This document shows positions 50,250-57,843 of a stretch of 64,000 nucleotides of DNA, piece after piece. A program made the position numbers and the translations under genes. Source of the stretch: Ardenticatenaceae bacterium (GTDB lineage Bacteria; Chloroflexota; Anaerolineae; Promineifilales; Promineifilaceae); assembly GCA_020634435.1 (NCBI GenBank), contig JACKBS010000020.1, positions 12,689-76,688 of the forward strand. The letters run 5' to 3'. The notes beneath the pieces were generated by a model. The model saw nothing but the letters and a program-made list of their open reading frames with translations. It was not told the DNA's origin and did no database searches. Each line of letters begins with the position of its first letter. Position 1 is the first letter of the stretch.

Positions 50250-51206
50250 ATGAAACATCTACTCTCTATCAACGGGCTGGATGCACCGCTGGCTCGCATT
50301 TTGGGCTGCGACTGCGGCCGCTGCGCCGACCCGACGCGGCAAGCGCACACCTCCACCTCGCTCATCAGCCTGAACGAGCAGGGCGAAACCGTACACCACA
50401 TCTTGTTCGATTTGGGGCTGGGCGTGGCTGAAAGTGTGCTGGCCAATCCGCATTTGCAGGGCGGCGGGGCACGGCTGGATTGGCTCTGCCTGACGCATTG
50501 GCACCCAGACCACACGGCGGGCATGAACCACCTGCTCGTCTCCCACAACTTCCACCTCAAACGAAGCGGGCTCAACCGCCCCGCGATGAACATCTGGTGC
50601 CGCCCCGGTACGGCCGAATGGTTGGAGCGCCACCACGATTTTGAGATCACCCTGTGCCAACTGCACACCACCGGCGACAACGAACCACCCGGCACGCGGC
50701 TGCCCGCGCTGCCCATTGACCTGCCGGGCGTAACCATCACCCCAGTCACCGTTGCCCACATCAACGCCGACCATGGGGCAGACGGCACACGCCCCCGCTA
50801 CTGCTGCACTGCCTTTGTGATCGAAACGGCCGTTACCAAAACCGTCCTGCTGTGGGATGTAGACAGCAGCAACGAATGGCTGGTGACGCCGCAAAACGAG
50901 GCTCAGGCAACGGCCGTTGCCCAGCTTTCCCAAGCCGACTATTTGTTTGTCGATACAAGCTTCTGGCAAACCAAACCAAAAATTACCAACCACCCGGCCT
51001 TTGGCAACGTGAAGCGCTACGCGGCCAGCTTGCAACCGCAGCAAACCTATCTCGTTCATCTCAGCGGCCATCTCGACGGGCGCGGCAATCCGGGGTGGGG
51101 CTGGAGCAACGGCCGTTGGCAGCAAGAAGCCCAGCAGGTGTGGCAAAAAGAGCAGCTGCCCGGCACTGTGCACGTGCCCGCCATCGGCGACACATTCTGC
51201 CTGTAA
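50250..51206 (+). CDS. PhnP-like metallo-beta-lactamase-fold hydrolase
   Basis: The 318-residue protein has the MBL signature THWHPDH (82-88, HxHxDH) and a terminal GHLDGRG. Near the N-terminus GCDCGRC (19-25) matches the structural zinc site of PhnP. PhnP is a phosphodiesterase of phosphonate metabolism; related proteins include PqqB. The length is larger than PhnP (about 250), so the substrate may differ. A possible promoter TATAAT overlaps the miaA stop (50215-50220). A ribosome site GAGG lies ten bases upstream. Confidence 0.82.
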   Translation: MKHLLSINGLDAPLARILGCDCGRCADPTRQAHTSTSLISLNEQGETVHHILFDLGLGVAESVLANPHLQGGGARLDWLCLTHWHPDHTAGMNHLLVSHNFHLKRSGLNRPAMNIWCRPGTAEWLERHHDFEITLCQLHTTGDNEPPGTRLPALPIDLPGVTITPVTVAHINADHGADGTRPRYCCTAFVIETAVTKTVLLWDVDSSNEWLVTPQNEAQATAVAQLSQADYLFVDTSFWQTKPKITNHPAFGNVKRYAASLQPQQTYLVHLSGHLDGRGNPGWGWSNGRWQQEAQQVWQKEQLPGTVHVPAIGDTFCL

Positions 51207-51329
51207 GTAGCCTGGATTTGGCGCAACCCTGTATAATCTGCGCAGAATTTGGTTGAGAAACGGCCGTTACCCGCGCCCATGCAGCCAATATTTGCGATTC
51301 AAACGCTGCTACACAACAAAGGAACCATC

Positions 51330-52355
51330 ATGAACAATGACATTACCGTTCTTGTAACCGGCGCTTCCGGCTTCGTTGGCATGCACTGCATTTTGCAGCT
51401 GCTAGAAAAAGGCTACCGCGTCAAAGGCACCGTTCGTTCCCTGGCCAAAGCCGACCATTTGCGCCAAATTTTGCAGCAGCACAGCCAACACACAGACCGC
51501 CTGGAGCTGGTTGAAGCTGACTTAATGCAAGACGCAGGCTGGGCCGAGGCGGTCAGTGGCTGCCATTATGTACTGCACGTCGCCTCCCCGTTCCCTTCCA
51601 GCACGCCAAAAAATGAAGATGATCTCATCATTCCCGCCCGTGAAGGCACGCTGCGCGTTTTGCGGGCTGCTCACCAGGCTGGCGTGCAGCGGCTGGTGCT
51701 CACTTCTTCCGTGGCGGCCATCTCTGCCGGGCATGAATCAGGCAACAAAACCTATGACGAGTCTGACTGGTCCAACCTAAATGGCCCTATCGAAGCTTAC
51801 CCAAAGAGCAAAACCCTGGCCGAGAAAGCCGCCTGGGATTATGTCAACCAGCCCGATGTGGAGATGGAGCTGGTAGCCATTAACCCCAGCCTGATACTGG
51901 GGCCAGTGCTGGACGCGCGGCAAACCAGCACGTCGGCGGAAGTGATCCTCAAGCTGCTCAAGCGAGAATATCCGGGTATGCCCCGGCTAAACTGGGGCAT
52001 TGTAGACGTGCGTGATGTGGCCGCGGCGCATGTCGCCGCTATGACCTCACCGGAAGCAGCAGGCAAGCGATTCGTTTGCTCCAGCGGCTCGCTCTGGTTG
52101 GTGGAAATTGCCAAAATCCTCAACCAACATTTTGCCAGCCAGGGTTACAAAGTGCCAACGTGGCAGCTGCCAGATTTTGCCGTGCGCCTGGCGGCGCTGT
52201 TTGATCCTACCATCAAACTGGTGGTTGGCGGTCTGGGCCAGGAAACGCGTCTGTCTAACCAGCAGCTTAAATCGATCCTGGACCTGCCTCAATACTCGCC
52301 GGAAGACGCCGTCGTGGCCATGGGGCAAAGTGTGATTGATTTGAAGGTCGTGTAA
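51330..52355 (+). CDS. Extended SDR reductase (dihydroflavonol-reductase-like)
   Basis: The 341-residue protein has VLVTGASGFVGMHCILQLLEKGY (NAD(P) site) and the catalytic YPKSK, with TSSVAAISAG before it, typical of aldehyde/dihydroflavonol reductase-like SDRs. The substrate is not known. AAAGGA lies eight bases before ATG 51330; an in-frame start at 51249 has no ribosome site. A TATAAT (51232-51237) about 95 bases upstream may be its promoter. A CMD-family gene follows on the same strand. Confidence 0.88.
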   Translation: MNNDITVLVTGASGFVGMHCILQLLEKGYRVKGTVRSLAKADHLRQILQQHSQHTDRLELVEADLMQDAGWAEAVSGCHYVLHVASPFPSSTPKNEDDLIIPAREGTLRVLRAAHQAGVQRLVLTSSVAAISAGHESGNKTYDESDWSNLNGPIEAYPKSKTLAEKAAWDYVNQPDVEMELVAINPSLILGPVLDARQTSTSAEVILKLLKREYPGMPRLNWGIVDVRDVAAAHVAAMTSPEAAGKRFVCSSGSLWLVEIAKILNQHFASQGYKVPTWQLPDFAVRLAALFDPTIKLVVGGLGQETRLSNQQLKSILDLPQYSPEDAVVAMGQSVIDLKVV

Positions 52356-52404
52356 AAATTTAGGGAGTCAATTCCAACTAAAAAGTGCGGAGGCACCAAA
52401 CGAT

Positions 52405-52998
52405 ATGGCTTTTATTGCCACCATTCCTGAAGCAGCAGCCGAAGGCGCGGTTGCCGAGATGTATGCCAAAGACAAACAAAATATGGGCTATCTGCCCAAA
52501 TACACCCAGCTTTTCAGCCATCGGCCCGAAGTGATGGCCGCCTGGGGCGCACTGCTGGGGGCCATTCGCAGCCACATGGATTTGCGCCGCTATGAGCTGA
52601 TAACGCTGGCCGCCGCTCGCGCCCTGAGCAGCTCGTACTGCATGTTGGCCCACGCGTCGGTACTGAAAAAGCAGCAAATCTTTAACGAGGCGGAACTGAC
52701 CAACATTGCGGCAAAGGTGGATACGGCCGTTCTCACACCCGCCGAACAAGCGATGATGCAGTTTGCCGAACAGGTGGTGCGCGACGCCACCCAAACCACC
52801 CAAAGCGACATCGACAACCTCAAAGCCCACGGCTTTAGCGACGCCGAAATCTTCGACATTACGGCCGTAGCGGCCGTGCGCTGTTTTTTTAGCAAAACCC
52901 TGGATGCCCTGGGCGCCACAGCCGACGAAGCCTATCTGGCCCTGGATGAAGATTTACAGCAGGCGCTGGTAGTCGGGCGACCCATCACACAGGCTTAA
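52405..52998 (+). CDS. Carboxymuconolactone-decarboxylase-family (AhpD-like) protein
   Basis: The 197-residue all-alpha protein has ELITLAAARALSSSYCMLAHASVL, where Cys79 and His83 stand in the position of the AhpD CxxC...H site. Only one cysteine is present, so a thiol peroxidase role would need a resolving thiol from elsewhere. FSDAEIFDITAVAAVRCFFSK is also typical of the family. It lies after the SDR gene with about 50 bases between, and shares a base (TAATG) with the next gene. Confidence 0.85.
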   Translation: MAFIATIPEAAAEGAVAEMYAKDKQNMGYLPKYTQLFSHRPEVMAAWGALLGAIRSHMDLRRYELITLAAARALSSSYCMLAHASVLKKQQIFNEAELTNIAAKVDTAVLTPAEQAMMQFAEQVVRDATQTTQSDIDNLKAHGFSDAEIFDITAVAAVRCFFSKTLDALGATADEAYLALDEDLQQALVVGRPITQA

Positions 52999-53462
52999 TG
53001 ATGAGCGAATACCAACGAACCACTCGCGAATGTAGTTTGGAAAGCTTGAGTCCGGTGTTGGGTACGGCCGTTCGCCACTACAGCCACACCCATGAACTAG
53101 GCAACCTGCTGGAAACGGCCCTATTTTGTGGCGAAACCACCGCAACCAAACAAAAGAGAGGGTTCTTTGGCCGCAAAACCGAAACAACCCTGACTGGATT
53201 CTTGCTCGCGCCACCCTGGCTCATCTGGGCTGTGAGCAAAAACAATGAACCGCCTGCGGTTCTGGCGGTGCGCCTGCGCGACATTCAGGTGCAGGATTAC
53301 GAACAGTCGGAGATGTACAAATTGGTGCCCGATGCGGGAATCGACATCTCTGGCCTACGCACAGATGCCGAAGCAGTGGGGACCGCCTTTATTGGCCTGG
53401 GGCCTGAACCCGCGGCGCAAAAGTTCCGCGAGCTGCTACATCAGGCGGTGAAGAACGCGTAA
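52998..53462 (+). CDS. Conserved-looking protein of unknown function
   Basis: The 154-residue protein has beta-strand patterns (TGFLLAPPWLIWAVSKN, AVLAVRLRDIQVQDYE) and a C-terminal helix (AAQKFRELLHQAVKNA), which recall a bacterial PH-like fold, a weak resemblance. It overlaps the stop of the CMD gene by one base, so the two are translated together. It ends 20 bases before the stop of the oppositely oriented oxidoreductase gene. Two adjacent ATG codons (52998, 53001) are both possible starts. Confidence 0.6.
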   Translation: MMSEYQRTTRECSLESLSPVLGTAVRHYSHTHELGNLLETALFCGETTATKQKRGFFGRKTETTLTGFLLAPPWLIWAVSKNNEPPAVLAVRLRDIQVQDYEQSEMYKLVPDAGIDISGLRTDAEAVGTAFIGLGPEPAAQKFRELLHQAVKNA

Positions 53463-53482
53463 CGTGGGTCGTGCCACGCAGC

Positions 53483-54904
53483 TTACTGACCGTGCCGCTG
53501 AACGGCCGTTTGTGCCGCATGGTAGCCACACATGCCATGCACCCCACCCCCCGGCGGGGTAGCTGACGAGCAGATAAAAACGTTGGGCAGCGGCGTGGTG
53601 TACGGGTTCCAACGCGGCACCGGACGGGTAAACAGCTGCCGCCAATTTTGCACGCCGCCGTTGATGTCCCCGCCGATGTAGTTGGGGTTGTATCGCTGGA
53701 AGTCCAGCGCGGTCATCGTGTGGCGGGCCAGAATCGTGTCGCGGAAGCCAGGGGCAAAGCGCTCGATTTGCGCTTCGATGGCCGCCGTCATGTCCACCGT
53801 GCTGCCATTGGGCACATGGCAGTAGGCCCAGCCGGTGTGCTGGCCATCGGGCGCGCGGCTGTCATCAAATAAACTTTGCTGGGTCACGAGTGTATACGGC
53901 CGTTCCGCCACCTCCCCCCGCCAAACCAACCGCTCACTCAAAGCCATCTCTTCCAGCGTTGGCCCCAAATGCACCGTCCCCGCCCGACGGCAGTCGTCCG
54001 CACGCCAGGGAATTGGTTCGCTCAGCGCCCAATCCAGCTTAAACACCCCCGGCCCCTGGCGATACTTTTCCAGCTGGCGACGGTAGCCCGGTGGCAGCTC
54101 ATCCCCAGCGATGGCCAGAAGTTGGCGCGGCGTCACGTCTAGCAAAACGGCGCGCGCGGGCGGGAGTTCGGCCAGCGACTGTACTTCATGGTTGGTCACA
54201 ATCTCGCCGCCGAGGCTAGTGAAGGTGTCGGCCAAAGCGTTGGCGATGGATTGGCTGCCCCCGCGCGGCAGCGGCCAGCCAACCTTGTGCCCCAACACGC
54301 CCAGCATCAGGCCAAAAGCGGCCGTGAGCGGCCATTCCAGCGGCATAATCGAATGCGCCGCCAACCCGCCAAACAACGCCTGCGTTTTCTCGTTGCGGAA
54401 GAGCGTTTTGGCCAGGGTAGTCGTCGGCCAGACGGCCCGCAGGCCAAATTGGGTCATTGCCAGGGGATGGCGCGGCAGGCTGAGCGGCCCCAGAAATTCG
54501 CGGGCAATCTTGTCCCAATCGGCCACCAGCGGGGCAAAGAGGCGGCGGTAGGTATCACTATCTTCGCCGAGCTGAACGGCCGTTTCTGCCAAACTTTGGT
54601 GCAGGGCAACGGCCGTTCCATCGTCAAATGGATGGGCCAAGGGCAGCTCTGGCTGAATCCATTCCAGGCCAAATTCGGCCAAATCCAAGGACTTGAAGAA
54701 GGGCGATCCCATCCCCAGCGGATGGATGGCGGAGCAGATGTCGTGGTGAAAGCCGGGCAGGGTTAATTCGGCCGTACGCATCCCGCCGCCGATCGTGGCT
54801 TTGGCTTCCAGCAGCAGCACACGCCACCCCTGGCGCACCAGGGTTATGCCTGCGGCCAACCCATTTGGCCCCGACCCCACCACAATTGCATCAAATTCAG
54901 ACAT
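53483..54904 (-). CDS. Phytoene-desaturase-like NAD(P)/FAD oxidoreductase
   Basis: The 473-residue flavoprotein has the dinucleotide site VVGSGPNGLAAGITL with the following LLEAKATIGGGMRT, and a C-terminal FAD-binding block GVHGMCGYHAAQ. The sequence is like the CrtI/PYROXD2-type group (IHPLGMGSPFF, LPRGGSQSIANAL). These proteins oxidise lipophilic substrates; whether it acts on carotenoids is unknown, and no crtB or other carotenoid gene is nearby. It is transcribed alone; a palindromic element lies upstream. Confidence 0.85.
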   Translation of the reverse strand: MSEFDAIVVGSGPNGLAAGITLVRQGWRVLLLEAKATIGGGMRTAELTLPGFHHDICSAIHPLGMGSPFFKSLDLAEFGLEWIQPELPLAHPFDDGTAVALHQSLAETAVQLGEDSDTYRRLFAPLVADWDKIAREFLGPLSLPRHPLAMTQFGLRAVWPTTTLAKTLFRNEKTQALFGGLAAHSIMPLEWPLTAAFGLMLGVLGHKVGWPLPRGGSQSIANALADTFTSLGGEIVTNHEVQSLAELPPARAVLLDVTPRQLLAIAGDELPPGYRRQLEKYRQGPGVFKLDWALSEPIPWRADDCRRAGTVHLGPTLEEMALSERLVWRGEVAERPYTLVTQQSLFDDSRAPDGQHTGWAYCHVPNGSTVDMTAAIEAQIERFAPGFRDTILARHTMTALDFQRYNPNYIGGDINGGVQNWRQLFTRPVPRWNPYTTPLPNVFICSSATPPGGGVHGMCGYHAAQTAVQRHGQ

Positions 54905-54921
54905 AAATCATCAAAATTTAG

Positions 54922-55006
54922 AATTGTCATGCTGAACGAAGTGAAGCATCCCTCTCAAGCTGAAGGGGATTCTTCATTTCGCTGCGCTCCATTCAGAATG
55001 ACAATT
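54922..55006. repeat. Palindromic intergenic element (TGTCATTC family)
   Basis: AATTGTCATGCTGAACGAAG and CGCTGCGCTCCATTCAGAATGACAATT-type arms give an imperfect hairpin. Related to the trpE-trpS element. Confidence 0.75.
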
Positions 55007-55016
55007 TTAAGTTATG

Positions 55017-55757
55017 TCAACTTTTATTGGTTAGCCTTTTCACCAGGTAGATGGGCATGTAAACGGCCGTTCTGATGGCTGCATTTTGCCACACATTCTT
55101 GGCTTCGGCCCATTGTACCCGCTTGTCCACCAGCACGTTAGTTTGGGAAACGGTGCCCGTCTTACTGAAATGCGCCCCCAAGTTGCGCAGCGTTTGGTGC
55201 CAGAAGGCATCCTCTGCCTTGTGACCAAAGCCGAGACGGAAGCTCATCTCATACACCGGATCGTTGGCCCGGATAAGTGCCTGAATTTGGGCAATGGTTT
55301 GCCCATCTTCCACGAAGGAACTGAAGGTGATCATCCCGGCAAACATGTGCCCTTCTGGCGTCATAAAGGAGAACGATTCATCGTCGGCGTACATCACGCG
55401 GATGCCAGTGGAGAGCTTCATGCCGCCGGGGCCAGCCACGTTAAGCACAGCCACATCGCCAGGAGCCACGCCGCCCGCCCCGCCAAAGAAGCGATTGCCC
55501 TTGGGCCAAAATTCCGGGAAGTGCGCCTTCCATTCGGCCACAAGGGTCTGTGGCGACAGTTCTTCACCATCCAGGCGAATGCGGTACGTTTTTTGCCACA
55601 GTTGGCCAAACCCTTGCAGCGGGCTTAACGGCCGTCTTCCTGTGACGTTGAGATTGATGGCATCGGCGGGCAAGTCGCCAGCGGTCATGCGGTCTACCGG
55701 CGGAGCCCAGCTGGCGGCGTTGCGCGGTGTTTTGGGAGTTGTGGACTGATGGTTCAT
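55017..55757 (-). CDS. SRPBCC-like (DUF1990-like) protein
   Basis: The 246-residue product has a polar N-terminus and then YRIRLDGEELSPQTLVAEWK, VLNVAGPGGMKLSTGIRVMY, FSFMTPEGHMFAGMITFSSF and RLGFGHKAEDAFWHQTLRNL, a pattern that resembles the DUF1990/UPF0548 SRPBCC fold, suggesting a hydrophobic ligand pocket. This is a tentative match. ATG 55757 follows AAGAGGT by four bases. A long upstream frame is only repeat sequence. It lies next to the FAD oxidoreductase on the same strand, which may be its partner. Confidence 0.65.
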   Translation of the reverse strand: MNHQSTTPKTPRNAASWAPPVDRMTAGDLPADAINLNVTGRRPLSPLQGFGQLWQKTYRIRLDGEELSPQTLVAEWKAHFPEFWPKGNRFFGGAGGVAPGDVAVLNVAGPGGMKLSTGIRVMYADDESFSFMTPEGHMFAGMITFSSFVEDGQTIAQIQALIRANDPVYEMSFRLGFGHKAEDAFWHQTLRNLGAHFSKTGTVSQTNVLVDKRVQWAEAKNVWQNAAIRTAVYMPIYLVKRLTNKS

Positions 55758-55769
55758 GGTTACCTCTTT

Positions 55770-55815
55770 TAGGCAGGAGATTAGAGATTGGAGATTGAAT
55801 AAGCTCTGATCTCCA
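55770..55815. repeat. Period-7 repeat (GATTGGA units)
   Basis: GGAGATTAGAGATTGGAGATT followed by a CTGATCTCC complement, as in the 9.1 and 58.3 kb copies. Confidence 0.6.
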
Positions 55816-55865
55816 GCTACAAATCGCTTATGATCTTGGTAGATTTTGACTTTACCAGTGTGCGT

Positions 55866-55932
55866 GTCATACCCGCTTTCGCGGGTATCCATTTTGTGTA
55901 CCAGAGTGGATTCCCGCCTTCGCGGGAATGAC
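55866..55932. repeat. Double hairpin element with CGCGGGAATGAC end
   Basis: ACCCGCTTTCGCGGGT and TTCCCGCCTTCGCGGGAA are two perfect hairpins within an outer GTCAT...ATGAC pair. Confidence 0.8.
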
Positions 55933-55987
55933 AACCGAAAAGTGCACAGATAGCGTCGCTATTGAGTTGCCAAAATTAAAAAGGAGG

Positions 55988-56347
55988 TCAGGCGGGGGAC
56001 GCAACGGCCGTTACCGCTGCGGTCTCGTCGTCGTAAATGGCAATCGCTTCATTCAGGCGGGTCAGCTCGAAGATTTGCTGGTAATGCTCGCTCAGGCCAA
56101 AGGCCAGCAGGCGCTGCTTTTGCCGCTGCACCCGGATCAACATCGTCACCAGCAGGCCAATGCCAGAACTGTTCATGTAATCCAGCCCTTCAAAATTGAG
56201 GATGATTGTTTTGGTATCGCCCTGGCTCGCCTGGCTGTAGGCGGCCATCAGCGACTCTTCGGCCTGGGCGGTGATGTCGCCGTGAATATCAATCACGCTG
56301 GCGCTGCCAGACAATTTACGGACGGTGGCATTCAATTCATTGGACAT
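55988..56347 (-). CDS. STAS-domain anti-sigma-factor antagonist
   Basis: The 119-residue protein is a SpoIIAA/RsbV-type single STAS domain: VIDIHGDITAQAEE, then IILNFEGLDYMNSSGIGLLV with the phosphorylatable serine (about Ser60) preceding SG. Such proteins bind an anti-sigma kinase when dephosphorylated. AGGAG lies eight bases before ATG 56347. The SpoIIE-type phosphatase, Ser/Thr kinase and a second STAS protein encoded nearby form a partner-switching set. Confidence 0.9.
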   Translation of the reverse strand: MSNELNATVRKLSGSASVIDIHGDITAQAEESLMAAYSQASQGDTKTIILNFEGLDYMNSSGIGLLVTMLIRVQRQKQRLLAFGLSEHYQQIFELTRLNEAIAIYDDETAAVTAVASPA

Positions 56348-56391
56348 GCGATTTCTCCTATGAAAAATTGTTGGTTGCTGATTCTTTTTTT

Positions 56392-56499
56392 GGAACACAG
56401 AGGGGCACGGAGGCTACGCAGAGTTTCACAGAGAAAAAGATTTTAAATTTTTAGCTTCTCTGTGATCCTCTGTGTCTTCTCTGCGTAACTCTGTGTTCC
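56392..56499. repeat. Period-8 array (ACACAGAGG / CTCTGTG units), inverted
   Basis: AACACAGAGGGGCACGGAGG is mirrored by CCTCTGTGTCTTCTCTGCGT. Same family as 40.0 kb. Confidence 0.75.
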
Positions 56500-56504
56500 T
56501 GTTT

Positions 56505-57386
56505 TTACGCGAGTTCGAATATGGTTGATAGGCGGTTGAGCTTGCTCAGGATGCCTAACAGATGCCCTACTTCGGCGGCGGAAGACGGCCGTTCCCCAGG
56601 CACCTTCTGCAACAAATGAACAATTAGCTCATCCAGCGCAGGCAGCACGTGCGGGTTGCGCTCACGCGGCGGAGCGGGAATTTCTTGCAAATGGGCCACC
56701 AAAATCTGGGCAATGCTGCCGCTGAATGGCAGCGCCCCGGTGGTCAGCTCGTAGAGCAAAATGCCAAACGCGTACAAATCGGCGGCGTGGGTAACCGGTT
56801 CGCCCATCGCCTGCTCCGGGGCGACGTAAGAGAGCGTCCCGGCAAAGCTGTCTTCCGGGTCCAGCGGTCGATCCAGCGCCCGCGCCAGGCCAAAATCGGT
56901 GAGTTTGGCCACGCCTTCCGGGGTGATAAGCACGTTTTGCGGCTTCACGTCCCGATGCACCAGCCCCTTGTCGTGGGCGTGTTGCAAGGCGGCGCACAGC
57001 TGGCGGGCAATGCGGATCACCTCGTCCATGCGCTGAGGTCGCAAGACGGCCAAAGTTTGCCCCGGCACATATTCCATCACCACAAAGGGCACTTCGTCGT
57101 GCTCGCCCAGGTCGAACACCATGACCACGTTGGGATGGCTGAGCCGGGCGGCGGCGCGGGCTTCGTGCAGCAACTGGCCGCGTCCGGAAGTGCCCAGGCT
57201 GTGGCCATCTAGCAGCTTCACGGCGACCTCGCGCTCCAGGTAGGTGTCTTGAGCCAGGTAGACGGTGCCCATGCCGCCGTGGCCGAGTTCGTGTTGGAGC
57301 TGGTAACGGCCGTTTAACATCAAGCCTTGCCGCTCCTGGCTAATCGTTTTTTGGGTGCCGTTGGTCGTGAAAGTCAAAGTGTTCAT
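56505..57386 (-). CDS. Soluble Ser/Thr protein kinase
   Basis: The 293-residue protein is one complete Hanks-type kinase: glycine loop ELGHGGMGTVY (33-43), Lys57 in VAVK, HRDVKPQN (144-151), DFG (164-166), APEQ (189-192). There is no membrane helix or sensor domain, so it acts in the cytoplasm, presumably on the neighbouring STAS proteins or other regulators, which is inference. The start at ATG 57386 lacks a strong ribosome site, and ATG at residue 23 (MLNGRYQ) is an alternative. A hairpin repeat separates it from the second STAS gene. Confidence 0.92.
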   Translation of the reverse strand: MNTLTFTTNGTQKTISQERQGLMLNGRYQLQHELGHGGMGTVYLAQDTYLEREVAVKLLDGHSLGTSGRGQLLHEARAAARLSHPNVVMVFDLGEHDEVPFVVMEYVPGQTLAVLRPQRMDEVIRIARQLCAALQHAHDKGLVHRDVKPQNVLITPEGVAKLTDFGLARALDRPLDPEDSFAGTLSYVAPEQAMGEPVTHAADLYAFGILLYELTTGALPFSGSIAQILVAHLQEIPAPPRERNPHVLPALDELIVHLLQKVPGERPSSAAEVGHLLGILSKLNRLSTIFELA

Positions 57387-57401
57387 GGGCTTCGTCGTGC
57401 T

Positions 57402-57434
57402 AGATTGGTCCAATCTCAAAGATTGGACCAATCT
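57402..57434. repeat. Perfect hairpin AGATTGGTCCAATCT
   Basis: AGATTGGTCCAATCT and AGATTGGACCAATCT are 15-base perfect complements with a three-base loop. Relative at 37.5 kb. Confidence 0.85.
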
Positions 57435-57443
57435 GTCCTCCCG

Positions 57444-57767
57444 CTACTGAATCTCCATAAAATCGGACAGCCGCGTGATGGTAAAGATTTCGCGGTAATG
57501 TTCGCTCAGGCCGGTGGCGGCGATGGGCCGGTGGGCGGCGCGCGCCCGGGCCAGCAGCCCCACAATCAGAGCAATGCCGGTACTGTTGATGTAATCCACT
57601 CCGGCAAAGTTGAGCACAATTTGGGGCGGATTGGCTTGCTCGGCCTCACTGTAGGCGGCGTCGAGAGCAGCGTCGGCCTGACTGTTGATCTCGCCATGCA
57701 GGTCGAGTACGGCCGTTTCCCCCTCCCATCTCGTTTCAGCTACAAAAGCTGCGGTTTTTTCTGTCAT
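57444..57767 (-). CDS. Second STAS-domain anti-sigma-factor antagonist
   Basis: The 107-residue STAS protein has AVLDLHGEINSQADAALDAA and IVLNFAGVDYINSTGIALIV, with the phosphorylatable Ser62 of the NST motif. It is about 40 percent like the STAS protein at 56 kb by eye, so the two are paralogues, likely for different kinases or input signals. AGGAG lies eight bases before ATG 57767. The SpoIIE-type gene is directly upstream on the same strand. Confidence 0.9.
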   Translation of the reverse strand: MTEKTAAFVAETRWEGETAVLDLHGEINSQADAALDAAYSEAEQANPPQIVLNFAGVDYINSTGIALIVGLLARARAAHRPIAATGLSEHYREIFTITRLSDFMEIQ

Positions 57768-57778
57768 CTTCAATCTCC

Positions 57779-57843
57779 TGGTTGTTGGTGGCTGGTGGTT
57801 GGTTGCTGGTGAATACTATCCACTGGCAACTAGCCACTAGCCA
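57779..57843. repeat. Period-7 repeat array overlapping the phosphatase stop codon
   Basis: TTGGTGGCTGGTGGTTGGTT units mirrored by GGCAACTAGCCACTAGCCAC. The final codons and stop of the SpoIIE-type gene lie in the array. Confidence 0.7.
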
